DNA from: Spirogloea muscicola
Taxonomy: Eukaryota > Streptophyta > Zygnematophyceae > Spirogloeales > Spirogloeaceae
Length of the DNA stretch: 31,342 nt
NCBI GenBank assembly: GCA_009602725.1
Contig: WELB01000140.1
Location: forward strand, 11,802 to 43,143
Reading direction: 5' to 3'
Positions 10,201 to 31,217 of the stretch are shown here, one piece after another. Within the stretch, counting starts at the first letter, position 1, and every line of letters starts with the position of its first letter. The translations under genes were made by a program, and so were the position numbers. The notes below the pieces were generated by a model. That model saw nothing but the letters and a program-made list of their open reading frames with translations, ran no database searches and had not been told where the DNA came from.

Positions 10201-13200
10201 CAAATGCATTGGCATCAGGATGATAGAATGCATATGCATAAGTCGAACCTCTTCCCAGGTCATTCCATATGCTAAGGGGTTTGATTGCATGCGCTTGAAC
10301 AGGTAAGTGTAGCTGAGCCATGTAGAAGCCTCCTTCACGCTCGTCACTGTCCCAAGGACTATCTCTGCATTGAGGTTGTCCTTCATCGAGGCTATGAACT
10401 GGTGGACACAAGAAAGCAATATTCCAGTCAGATCCTCTCACAGCTGCGTTTATCTAATTCCTGAAAAGCACTGTCTTCTCCTGAGCATGTTGGATGCATA
10501 TGATTTCTAATACTGGCTGGCAATGAGATACTATCTCTTGACTCACCTGGCTCTCAATAGGCAGCTGATGAGTCAACAATCTCAGGTAGTGTGACAACTT
10601 TGAGTGCGAGGTGATGATTATGCCCTCGCCGCTAGTGTCAAATTGAGGCCTGCCAGCTCTTCCAAATATCTGCATGACATCTAGCATGCCCAGCTCCTTC
10701 CAACCTCCCGCTTTAGAGTCATAGATTTGTGTGCCCTGAAGGTGTCAAACTACGATGCTGTGAGGAGGGGATATTCCCAAGTGCTGTGGAAATGATTGCA
10801 CAGTACCAGTATAAGTGTATGCAACAGCTTGATAGAATGTGTTTACACTGCCATCAGCAAGTACAAGGCTTGAGCCAAATGCAGGCGGTTCTTCCAGTGG
10901 CAGACAACCTTTATGATGACCATATGAGCTGGTAAATTGACTCCCCACGCCAACGTGGCAGTGCACACCAGGACCTGGGCACCTTGCACTGTCTTTAGTT
11001 ACTGGGTAACGGACACTGCCCAGCAGTTGACGTCGCATGGCAGCGGTTGGCCGAATGACAGAAATTGCTCGAATACTGTTCTCTAAGCTGACCTTAAGTA
11101 GACCCTCGCTGAATAGCCGCTCTGTCAGAGCCCGATCTGATCGGAGCATTCCAGCATGGTGACACCCAAAGCCAGACTGGAAAAGCTCAGCAAGTTCACG
11201 ATTTCGAGACTTGGAGACCTCCTTCTGAAAGCGGGTGGCCAGGTAGCAGGGCCTATAAATATAAGTCCGCCGCTCTAGTTGCATTTCAACCACTCTTTCT
11301 TTTCAGTGTGCTGTAAGCACTTGGCTTGCAGTGCCAGCCACTTTTCAGTAGCAATCATCTTCATGCACCCAGCAAGCACAATACTCTTGTTCGGAACTTG
11401 AGGGCAAGCAGAAAATTTTTGTTCTGTCAACATGAGGGTCTGATGTTGGCACCTTCATGAGGCCATACTGCGAGTGCTCCTCAACAGTAAACTGGCCCAT
11501 GACCCCAGTTCGTTGAGCAATTTCGACCTACAAGCATGCACGTATGCTTAGGCAAACAACTGCATACTCATGAGTAGAATAAATCTGATATTGTTCTCAT
11601 GCATCTGTTGAAGGCTTGGCATTGTCTTACCAATATGCGAGCTGTCTTGACAGTATCTTTTCGAGAGTGCACAAAGACCATTGCCTGCTGCTCTTTCTTC
11701 ACAGCCTCCATGACCTGAGTATGGATTCAGTTAAAGACAACAAGCTTAGGCAGGTACATCACTACATCAAACACTTTCACATGATACTAATGCACACCGG
11801 GTTCATGCTTCTTGCATGTAGAAAGCTAGCCTGCTTGAAAACCAGGCATGGCCATGATAGGCTGATAAAGGTGGTGGACATCACATTCATTGCAGTTAGA
11901 AAGAACGCATGCCCAATGGAAGGATGCTCCAAGCTGAAGCAGTTGACCTGATTAGTCTCATACTTACTTTGTTGAAGCAAATATCATTCATGAGTGAATT
12001 ACGGAGTACAAAATTCTGCTCGCTGACCCCAATGTATTGTTGAGCAAGTGGTACAGGGCGATAGGAACCATCAAAGAAAAAGAGGCCGGTATCCAGATTG
12101 ACTCGGAGAAATTGCGCAACCTGCCAAGATCATGTTTTGGGCTCTGTCTTCAAGACAAAATTCAGCAAATACGGACTCAACAATCTTGACTACACGTTTA
12201 TTTATACTGTAGTCATGACCACCCAAGGATAAGGCTTCATTATGTACCTCCTTGTAGTTGGGAAGCGTGGCTGAGAGGCCCACAATTCGTATCATGCTTT
12301 GGCTCGACTCGACCTGAGACAACAAGTGTGATGACAATGAGATTGACTTCAAGAAGTCAATTTCTTCTCAGAAGTTGGCTCAGAAGTTGCTCAAAAGCGC
12401 TGCTTTATTGCATAGCCCATAGCTTCAGTGCAACATCAGGCATGACGCTACTATCTAAACTCACTGCAAGCATCTGCAATCAGAGTCTCAGATTATGCAT
12501 TACAGTTACAGAGTTAAGGGAGACTTAGAGGCAGAGATTGAGCTGGTAAGACCTGGCGCAATGTCCTGGCCACCAGTGTCTCAATAACAGGACCTCGATC
12601 ATCATTCAGCAAGTGCACTTCGTCAACAACTAACAATCTGACAAGAGAAGCCAAAGCCACATCTGAGGACTTCCGCGTGATCACGTCCCACTTCTCAGGT
12701 GTTGTGATAATCATCTGCAGCCAACAATTGCCCTTTGAGACAGACTTAGTTAAGAGGTCGTGATGTCAACTGTAAGTGCTCAAGATGCAGTAGTTGCATT
12801 TGTGAGCACTATACATGACAAGCCCACTGCCTAATGAGCCCTTCCTGCTTGCCACACCACTCTCCCTCTGATACACTGAAGCTACCCAATAAGGTAGTGG
12901 CCACAACCTGTGTTTCTTCGAGCTCACGCTTTGACAGCTGCATGTCCCCCGTTAGCTCCTTCACAGTCAGGCCCAACATTGACAATCTCCTGCTGAAAGC
13001 TGCCGCCATTTCAGCTGCCAGCGCCTGCGGCGCAATGAGTTAGCATGTGCGGCTCTGGCAACTACAACATCAAGACTGGCACCCATATGCATGTTGGTGG
13101 AAGCAAGCCTTGAGTCCTGCGGACCTGAGGCGAGATGTTACCACCTCAACAGGCAAAAGGAGAAGCAGGAGAAGCAGGAGACAATAATGTAGGCGTGAGA

Positions 13201-16200
13201 ATGAGAGGAACAGAATGCTGCACAAACCTTCATCGGCGCTACATATACGATCTTAAACTCGCTCTTCTGCACGATGCCTTGTTGGAGGTGCTGCCCTATC
13301 TGAGCAACACGGATCGACATAAAGATCAGGATTGACTGGCGTCACAGCCACTGCAGTGAACACAGCCGACAACACCTGGCCCTCACGTACCTCGTGTAAG
13401 ACAGTTATCATTGCAATGTTGGTCTTTCCTGCTCCAGTAGGAGCACAGACCTGCACAACAAGCCGAATTTGTCACACAGGAAGCTGTGGAAGTATGCTGA
13501 CAGTGCCAGCACCTAAATTGCCTCTGTGGGGCCTGTGAACGACAAGAGGACCACCACAGCAGACAAGTCTTATCAGGTGCTACTCTGCAAGATGCGAGCA
13601 AGTGGCATGGCTATCCAATATGGGCAGTGAGCTAGACCAGGAGGTTTTCGTTGCTGTAGAAGGCTATGCGATAAATCCGACTCTGTATGCGATTGAGGGA
13701 CTTGTAGCCCTCAAATGCCTTCTGAGCAAAGTCCTCGAGCTCAGCTATTTTCACCTGAGATTCAGCAATAAGGCTCAGACAGAAGGTCAGCAAGCCTCAG
13801 CCTTATTTCTTCCTTGTCATCCTGCTCTCAGATTCTTAAAGGAAATGTGGTTGAAATCCGACACTCACCAGGTGCTCGTTCGCGCCCAGAGGAGCTACAG
13901 GGGTTGGAGGCACGTGCACCTCTTCGTAGCCCTTGAAGGCTTTTCTTGTTGTGCCCTGGAACCTAGACAGGGCACCCCCTTATCAAGTTGCTATCACGTG
14001 CATCAGGTGCACTTGGAAGTACACATGCCCATCTAGGATCTTGAGATCTTTAGGATCTTATCTCTGATGATCGAGGGCAACGGCAGTTAGCAGTGCCAAA
14101 GATCTTACAGTAGGTAGTGCTTTGAGGCCCAGAGAGTCATCCCCTTTGCCGTAGAGATTCTCCATAGGACGCATTTGCTTGTTCTCCTCTACCTCCAGCA
14201 GGGATTCAAAGCCGCCCCCAGCACCTGCAAGGCGATCGAGCTCGCTGTCTTGACCGGCCACTGATCTGTGATGTGCCTGCCTCTTCTCCTCCTTCCTCCT
14301 CAATTTCTCCAAAAGCTTGGCAGATTCTGTCTGCACACTGACCTGAAACAGGGCAAAAAGCAGCAGATATTGGTGTAAAGCCCTGGCCTCTTAAGCGAAC
14401 GTGTTTCAAATAGTGTGATAAAGCAGGAGAAATTATAATTTAAGCAATTAAAAGTGAAGTTGTGAAAGTGGGTCATGTTGTTTGAGGCAATAAGCAGATA
14501 AAGAGCAACCTGGGTTCCATAAGTGGGTATGCGGGCCTGGGACAACAGAGCTCCACTGTGCTTCTCTTCTCGAATCACTGCTAAACTGCTCCGAATTGAA
14601 TCCACAAGGGCCTTACGATGCTGCAGAGGGGTAGATATGAAGCAGACACATCAGCTTGGAATAAAGGGAAAACAGCTAGTGTAGTCTGATGGTACGCATC
14701 ACTTATGACAGAAGGTACCTTGAGAAGCTCCTCAATAAGCTCAAAGCCGCTATCCCCAATCAAATCAAAAAGGTCTCCAGCAATCTACAAGGAGCACAGC
14801 AAATAGAAGCAAGAAGTAGCAACTGGCATCAGGCAGTGGCTTTAGAGAAGCAGAACAGAATCTGGGCAAGAGGTCTACGAAGTTGGAGTCAACACCGTGC
14901 ACCGGTCCATCAAAGCACAGTCCCGAACCTCGACTCAAGCAAAACACACTCTTCCTCATGATTTGGATGTAGCACCTACCTCATCACCAAAACGATCACT
15001 CTCTAGGACTCTCGCGATTGCCATGGCAAGCTCATCTGCCGACATGTGTGCAGCAGCTCCTCCCAATGAAGCATGCTCACATGCTGATCTGAGCCACCTC
15101 AAATCATGGGGCGTAAACCCGCCCTCGGCTTGCTCAACGGCCAGATGAGCCGGACCGCCATTTGCCTTCGGAGGAGTTGCTGGAGGCAGGGGCAAGCAGC
15201 TTAGACGGTCATTAGGCCAGGTGCAAAAGCACGAGAAGGTATCCACTGTCACACCAGTCCAGCTTGATCTTGTGACATGGCTTGTCCATGTGGCAATCAT
15301 AATGCCTTGTGCTCCTCATACTAATCCGAATGCTGCTTCTCTGTAGACCCTTTGACCCTGGCCTCAAACGCGAATCGCTGTCAGAGACTCACCAGCAGGT
15401 GCACGGCGGTCCCAAGCTTCGTCTATGTGTGCAGTATCCCACAAGTCCCAGCTACCAGTGTCACTATCTGGTGAATGGTACTCAAGATCCATACCAAACT
15501 CGGGCCGCACCAGAGCTTCGTCTGCTCGTCCGGGTGTCTTGTGCGGGCCATTGGTCGCAACCCCTTGCTGTCCGTCGTGCTCTGCCCTTCCATTGGCAGC
15601 GTGCTTCAAGGAGTCCTCCCACTGACGGAGTTGAACTACCAACTGGAAACATCTTGTGAGAGCAGAGTCCGAGGATACTCGCCCAAAGATTGCAGCGAGC
15701 TGCTGTCTGCACCAGGCGCTTTCTCGACGGATGAGTAACAAACCTCTAGTCTCAAAGAGGAGCTGACATTGCTACCCTACTTGTGCTGTGTAGACCTCGT
15801 CAGCTCTGTACCCATAGGTTCAATGCTGCAGTTCAGCCCAAATGCAAATCATCTCAATGTGCAAATCATACCAGTCTCTTACTCGACGGCCTAAACCCCA
15901 GATTGCAATTTTCATATCTTGACCCCAGACCCTGACGAATTCATGAGTGCCCACGAATGCAGCGCATTCATTCCCTCTAACTAATATTCACATGGACCAG
16001 GCTTAGGTGCACAGCTTCGTACTTCATGTGAAGAAGGGATGCCTGGGATAGAACATGCCCCTTCTCAGCTGCATCTTCCTGTGCTTCAGCCTGGCGACCC
16101 AGGACGTCATAAACAGTCAAGGCAGATTGACCAAGCTCCTCAGGAGCAAGCTCGCCATCCAGCAGCTCTGTTGTTGCCAACAAAAAGCTTCTGAAGGCCG

Positions 16201-16766
16201 TCTGAGCATCACGAGGTGCTGCATGGCAGCAAAGAACACATCCTTAAGCTCAGTCTCAAGCACAGGTGCTCAAAAGCATCAAGCTAGTGTCAGACAGTCA
16301 TGCACACAAGCGCCTCAAGGACATTCTAAGACCAGCAGAGGTCTTTCTATGGCTCGCAATTCTGCAACTTCACCTGCATCCCAAGAAGATCTCCTTCCTC
16401 GCTAGCGCCGAGGAACCGACTGCAGATGCTGCACGGATTGGACTGCCAAACAGTGGGCACAGCAATAACTCCAACGTCAGATGAATGTTTCATCTTGCGG
16501 CTTCTTATCTCTGTTGATGGTAGCAAGCGGGAACGATGCAGTTGATCTCTGTCACAGCAAGAGCACTGGCACGGGCAGCCGGCATCCAGAAGAACGACAA
16601 GAAGAGGAGCGCAGCTGCGAGGGTTCGACCTCGCGCGGCGGCGTCCGTCCAGCAGCCTGTGGCGCAGGAGGTACTCCTTCTCGGGGTCCAGCGTGGCCCC
16701 CCGCCGCACCCGCAGCATGGCAGTGAGCCTAGGCACCTGCCGGCACGACCGTCGCAACATGCGCAT
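1731..16766 (-). CDS. ASCC3: ASCC3/Slh1-type double-cassette Ski2-like helicase (DExH14 homologue)
   Basis: In animals and yeast (ASCC3/Slh1) this family is the ATP-driven 3'-5' helicase of the RQT/ASC-1 complex. It splits collided ribosomes and, in animals, opens DNA for alkylation repair. The gene was rebuilt from about 48 exons; every junction except two N-terminal ones and one frameshift keeps the reading phase. The product is about 2,160 residues, the usual family length. Order: N-terminal domain (1-455), helicase cassette 1 (456-915), winged-helix/Sec63-1 (916-1320), cassette 2 (1321-1741), winged-helix/Sec63-2 (1742-2164). ASCC3-specific rather than BRR2-specific stretches include [26 protein letters not shown] and VRHNED. 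Introns are mostly 100-250 nt, and about 41 of 47 are phase 0. Start: ATG at 16766, because the frame then gives a PRLTAMLR-like stretch matching the plant N-terminus. Oddities are a 1-nt deletion at 4557-4560 and a GC donor at 4523. It may be functional if the deletion is a sequence error. Confidence 0.93.
4524..7742 (-). other. ASCC3: helicase cassette 2, RecA1-RecA2 (exons 30-40)
   Basis: Exons: 7626-7742, 7269-7391, 7016-7105, 6724-6849, 6478-6540, 6214-6302, 5878-5968, 5513-5662, 5066-5257, 4885-4950, 4524-4678. In order: [10 protein letters not shown], motif [10 protein letters not shown] (about residues 1374-1382), motif Ia [24 protein letters not shown], motif [15 protein letters not shown] (motif III, STA variant typical of ASCC3), [44 protein letters not shown], and motif [17 protein letters not shown]. 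The cassette looks catalytically complete. The last exon is one base short of frame and ends in a GC donor (see findings). Confidence 0.92.
7880..10398 (-). other. ASCC3: winged-helix and first Sec63 unit (exons 22-29)
   Basis: Exons: 10249-10398, 9862-10074, 9519-9674, 9148-9372, 8746-8847, 8498-8578, 8267-8347, 7880-8086. Conserved landmarks: [11 protein letters not shown] and YLFKRM (winged helix), [37 protein letters not shown] (ratchet helix), [18 protein letters not shown], and [12 protein letters not shown] (FN3-like part). These sub-domains brace the RecA pair and steer the nucleic-acid strand. The intron before exon 24 carries a duplicated splice acceptor (see findings). Confidence 0.92.
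10547..13955 (-). other. ASCC3: helicase cassette 1, RecA1-RecA2 (exons 9-21)
   Basis: Exons: 13869-13955, 13638-13754, 13391-13450, 13228-13299, 12908-13024, 12553-12714, 12248-12313, 11968-12120, 11631-11714, 11453-11527, 11093-11224, 10909-10974, 10547-10735. In order: Q-motif region LNRIQS, motif I APTGAGKT (about residues 526-533), motif Ia APMKALAAEM, TTPEKWD, motif II DEVH with HLL following, motif III SATLPNY, motif [30 protein letters not shown], and motif [14 protein letters not shown]. All NTP-binding and hydrolysis residues expected for an active Ski2-like cassette are present. Confidence 0.93.
14109..16766 (-). other. ASCC3: helicase N-terminal region, exons 1-8
   Basis: Exons: 16630-16766, 16374-16442 (or to 16419), 16023-16190 (or to 16201), 15393-15706, 14980-15245, 14719-14784, 14510-14620, 14109-14342. 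Recognisable plant-like stretches are VPRLTAMLR in exon 1, [20 protein letters not shown] in exon 3, [18 protein letters not shown] in exon 5, [14 protein letters not shown] in exon 6, and [19 protein letters not shown] in exon 8. This part binds ASC-1 complex partners in animals. Exons 2 and 3 have two phase-consistent solutions that I cannot separate by eye, so residues about 46-75 are uncertain. Exon 5 opens with a cysteine-rich stretch (about residues 230-247) that I do not recognise from relatives; it rests on an acceptor at 15246 and is less certain. Confidence 0.7.
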
Positions 16767-17300
16767 CACAGCGGCTCTCGGCAGGCCATGCCAAGAGGCC
16801 GTTGTCGCGCTCGCAGCACCGACGAGCGAACGAAGGCACAGCGGCACGACGTAGCAGCAAGTACTGTGGTCTGGTGCTCAGAGGGTCCAGGTTCCGAGCC
16901 CGAGCTCCGCACCTCCGTCCGCTGGCGCGCCTCCGGGCCCGCGACCGCCATGCGGCCCCCGCCCATTGCGCCAGCAGGCGAGCCGCGTCTCGAGGCGGAA
17001 ATTCGCAGCTCCGGCTGTCGCTGCAGTGCTGGCCTCCGCGACTCTGCGCTGGCGCGGCTGGCGGCTGCAGGACTTGACCACAGCGCCGGGCTCCTTGTGC
17101 AGCGTGAGCCGAGCTCGTCGGCGTTGGCAGAGCGCGCGCAGCTGACCACAAGCGCGGGGCCTCGGGAGTCCCGGTGGCGGCGGCGGCAGCGGCGGCGTGC
17201 CCTCGTGCAGAGCTGCAGGCTGGTCGTATCTGGGAGCCCGCCTGGAGCTCGTCGACAGGCTTCGCTTGAATCGATCATTCAGTCGATTCATTAGCTTCTC
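16767..17300 (-). promoter_or_regulatory. GC-rich 5' region of the helicase gene
   Basis: The 530 bp upstream of the helicase start are strikingly GC-rich compared with the introns. Long frames are open on both strands here only because stop codons are rare in such sequence. None of the translations looks like a known protein. It is best read as 5' UTR plus core promoter; no TATA box is evident, as is common for GC-rich promoters. Confidence 0.5.
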
Positions 17301-17319
17301 CTTCATCAGTTATTCCTTT

Positions 17320-17390
17320 CTGCCTGAACAATGTATTGGCTTGAATTGGGCCTTCCCTTTCAATTCATGCGCACTTGGCGCCTTCTCTCT
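17320..17390 (+). repeat. dispersed 70-bp repeat, copy 1
   Basis: This segment starts with CTGCCTGAACAATGTATTGG and ends with CCTTCTCTCT. It matches the reverse complement of 31149-31217 with only a few substitutions and two small indels. Inside it TGAATTG and CAATTCA form a 7-bp stem that is preserved in both copies. Here it lies about 550 bp upstream of the helicase start codon. No terminal repeat or TSD was found, so the type of element is unknown. Confidence 0.75.
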
Positions 17391-17558
17391 TCCTGCAACT
17401 TAGTCCAGCTGCAAGTTACTCCGACTTGCGGCTGCTGCCTAGGCGTTACTGAGCCTTCCAATCGACGTAGCCACTCGCACAACTAATAACTGGCTTGCTT
17501 ACTCTGCTCATAGACAAGCTCGGACCTCCATAGAGACATTGGCGGTAGGTCAGTAGAT

Positions 17559-17631
17559 AAGGCTTCCAGTACAGCAAGTCAATCAAATTGCTGCTTAATA
17601 TTGCTCATCAAGTGTTGCTTCCTATTCCTGC
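17559..17631 (+). repeat. host tandem unit A, left part (interrupted by retroelement)
   Basis: This begins with AAGGCTTCCAGTACAGCAAG, nearly identical to the start of unit B at 18450. The unit resumes on the far side of the inserted element at 18402 (CATTGCCTCGTGCAA). Without the insert, unit A is about 88 nt and unit B about 86 nt; their ends are well conserved and their middles diverged. Confidence 0.65.
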
Positions 17632-18393
17632 TCATGTTCTGCGCTGTTCCCACGGCGGAGAGCGGACAGCGGCCCACGACCGCCTCCGCGACGTAATGCA
17701 TGGCATCCTGTTGGAGGCTGGTTTCTCCGTGGCAGCAGAGCACTCCGGAATCATGCCAATCCAGCACAGGGCCGACGGTCTCCATGCCACGCGTGTAGAC
17801 CTGGTGGCCACCCGACAGGCCGGCGGGCCACGTCTTCTCCTGGACGTGGTGACTACTGATGCCTATGACCGCTCACACCCAGCCAAATGTGCCACCACGG
17901 CTGGGTATGCGGTCGCCTGCGCTGCTCGGGCCAAAGAGCTGAAGTACGCGGATCATCCGCGGGAAGACGAGTTCTTCCCGTTGGCCATCGACACACATGG
18001 GACGCTGGGCGCTCGGTGGCTCGAGCTGCTCACCCAGCTCGCCCGCCACACCATCGCCCGGCGCTTCCATGGGGAGCCGGTTGACTTCCCTGCAGCCGGG
18101 TCGCTGGCGCAAGTGTATCGAATGCGCCTGGCCGTCTCGCTACAGAGGTCCATGGCCCGGGCGCTGCACCTTCGTGCCGGCAGAGCCCTCGCTGCTGCCT
18201 CTGGCTCTGGCCAGGGGACCCACTTCCAGGAGCCCAGCATCTCTGATCTGCGGCTGCTTAGCAGGGGTTACTGAGTGTCTCGTAGCAGCTTTGTTTCTGT
18301 TACTTAGCGCTTCCCCTGGCCCCCTTCTCGTACTCTGTTCATTCTTTTTCGGGCTGGTTGTTCCAGCCCCTATTTTCAATGGGCGAGCACTTT
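17632..18393 (+). mobile_element. 5'-truncated non-LTR retrotransposon fragment (copy 2)
   Basis: The insert is bounded by ATTCCTGC at 17624-17631 and 18394-18401; one more matching T on the left makes the repeat effectively 8-9 bp. Its last 100 nt match copy 1 at 418-517 with 4 mismatches, and both end at the same base. It carries the last roughly 210 codons of an element protein and a short 3' UTR with a hairpin: GGGCTGG (18351-18357), loop TTGTT, CCAGCCC (18363-18369). No poly(A) tail follows. The 5' end is missing, as usual for incomplete reverse transcription. Confidence 0.75.
17633..18274 (+). pseudogene. C-terminal fragment of a retroelement protein, endonuclease-like
   Basis: An open frame of about 213 codons inside the insert ends at TGA 18272-18274; the frame opens before the insert only by chance. 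It shows LRCSHGGERTAAHDRLRD, then a spaced R-A-D and LLLDVVTTDAYD, then an Ala-rich helix with K/Y residues and FFPLAIDTHGTLG. The pattern is typical of the region after reverse transcriptase in many plant, algal and oomycete retroelements. The spaced acidic residues suggest a PD-(D/E)XK-type nuclease fold, but that is inference. The reverse transcriptase is absent. The frame has no stop or frameshift, so the insertion is probably young, though it cannot make a complete protein. Confidence 0.55.
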
Positions 18394-18449
18394 ATTCCTG
18401 CCATTGCCTCGTGCAAAAAAGCTGGGTGAAATGTTTGTTATATTAGAAC

Positions 18450-18535
18450 AAGGCTTCCAGTGCAGCAAGTGAAGTTGCTTGCTTGCTTTTGCTTGTAGTA
18501 ATTGCTTGCTACTGCTGCTAATGCCTCGTGCAAGA
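18450..18535 (+). repeat. host tandem unit B (uninterrupted copy)
   Basis: This 86-nt unit starts AAGGCTTCCAGTGCAGCAAG and ends GCCTCGTGCAA, matching both ends of unit A. At the place where unit A carries the retroelement, unit B reads ACTGCTGCTAATGCC with no insert. It thus serves as a natural empty-site reference. Confidence 0.65.
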
Positions 18536-18570
18536 CGTGGTTCTCCCTAAATCCATAATTTTAGGCATGC

Positions 18571-18590
18571 AACCAATTGGAGGATATAAG
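18571..18590 (+). promoter_or_regulatory. CCAAT and TATA-like boxes
   Basis: AACCAATTGG (18571-18580) is followed directly by AGGATATAAG (18581-18590), a good TATA-like element about 70 bp before the ATG at 18656. The combination hints at plus-strand transcription here, opposite to the ABC transporter gene, whose 3' end is about 600 bp away. Confidence 0.3.
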
Positions 18591-18655
18591 TAGGCGGTTC
18601 TGCTGTGCAGTGATCCATACCTTACTGCCTTATCTGTCAACAAAACCGCCGTCGA

Positions 18656-18838
18656 ATGCCCAGTAGCAGTGGTGGACGAGGTTGGGTAGTGCGCAGAGAA
18701 AGAAATTGTCCATGTACACTACCCGAGCACCTGCACTGCTTGATTGACAAGTCAAAGCAGCCTGCTTGCACTTTAGAGTCGCTGCTCGGCAAGGTATGCA
18801 AAGACGAATCTATGCGCAAAAAGCTTGTCACATGGTAA
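18656..18838 (+). CDS. possible small protein, function unknown
   Basis: A 60-codon frame begins MPSSSGGRGWVVRRERNC and contains a CPC motif and several His/Cys residues. It sits downstream of CCAAT and TATA-like boxes, and a TGTAA (18886-18890) lies about 50 nt past its stop. GGCAAG followed by GTATGC near 18790 could be a splice donor, in which case the protein would continue in a later exon. I do not recognise the sequence. A chance frame is quite possible. Confidence 0.25.
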   Translation: MPSSSGGRGWVVRRERNCPCTLPEHLHCLIDKSKQPACTLESLLGKVCKDESMRKKLVTW

Positions 18839-18899
18839 ATCAAAAACCAACTGCTGGTCTACATGGAATTCTTGCTCTGGAGACTTGTAAGCTTAGATA

Positions 18900-19224
18900 C
18901 AAATTTGTGCTGCATCTACGGCCTCAACCCCACATCCTCACCTTAATAATATTTGCCAAACACAATAAAGTACGGAGAAGGCTACACAGCTACAAACGTG
19001 CTCACTAATAAGTACAAGCGTTCTATAAGGGTGAGTTTAGAAAGGTGAAGAGCAACATGAGCAGTGCTCACATGTTGCTGTAGAGAACCTACAGCTGTTG
19101 ACCGCTACATGATTTAGAGCTTTTACGGCTGCCATGGCTGATGAAAGGTGCCAGTCTTCTGGATAGTCCATCTTCATGGTCCATAGCATCTACATTCCAG
19201 AAGGTTTTAGCCAGGGCTCTTGCT
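18900..19224. other. intergenic stretch, no gene seen
   Basis: AT-richer sequence downstream of the transporter stop codon, presumably holding its 3' UTR. No protein similarity, tRNA fold or repeat was seen. No minus-strand TGTAA was found within it, so the poly(A) site is not placed. Confidence 0.5.
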
Positions 19225-30891
<11,667 letters not shown>

Positions 30892-31148
30892 GGCGGCCGG
30901 ACCGGTGGCGCCTTGGCGCGCGGCGCGCGGCCAGCGCCGGCAATGCCGGCAATGGCTGCGCCGCGACCGCCGCCGCCGGCACCGGATCAGGCGAGGAGAA
31001 ATGCGGCAGCTAATATCAAAGAATCGGCGGTAAACTGCCAGCCAGATGCATACAGGTGTTCATGACAGAGTCAAAGGCTAGGCAGACAGGGCGCTCTCAA
31101 TACCCCCGTGTCAGCAGTAAAAAGTCAGATGAGCTGAGGGAAAAAGAG
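30892..31148 (-). promoter_or_regulatory. 5' region of the transporter gene
   Basis: The sequence is strongly GC-rich up to about 31000, then mixed, with a GA-rich run at 31138-31158 ending in the dispersed repeat. Overlapping frames on both strands are side effects of high GC. No TATA box is obvious on the minus strand; the start codon itself sits in a strong Kozak-like context. Confidence 0.4.
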
Positions 31149-31217
31149 AGAGAGAAGGCGCGCGGGGCGCATGAATTGAAAGGGAGGCCAATTCAAGCCA
31201 ATACATTGTTCAGGCAG
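31149..31217 (-). repeat. dispersed 70-bp repeat, copy 2 (inverted)
   Basis: The reverse complement of this segment matches 17320-17390, with the same start (CTGCCTGAACAATGTATTGG) and the same inner 7-bp stem TGAATTG/CAATTCA. It lies about 260-330 bp upstream of the transporter start codon. Similarity stops abruptly on both sides. Confidence 0.75.

Noticed and set aside
1731-16766. Helicase as the splicing factor BRR2
   Set aside because: Sec63 and linker signatures ([37 protein letters not shown]) and total order follow ASCC3/DExH14, not BRR2.
16536-17294. 252-codon plus-strand frame and several overlapping frames
   Set aside because: GC-rich 5' region with few stop codons on either strand; no domain-like pattern, and it overlaps helicase exon 1 antisense.
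17559-18473. The 24-bp repeat AAGGCTTCCAGT... as the retroelement's target-site duplication or LTR
   Set aside because: Unit B continues to match unit A beyond the insertion point, so the repeat is an older host duplication; the real TSD is the 8-9 bp ATTCCTGC.
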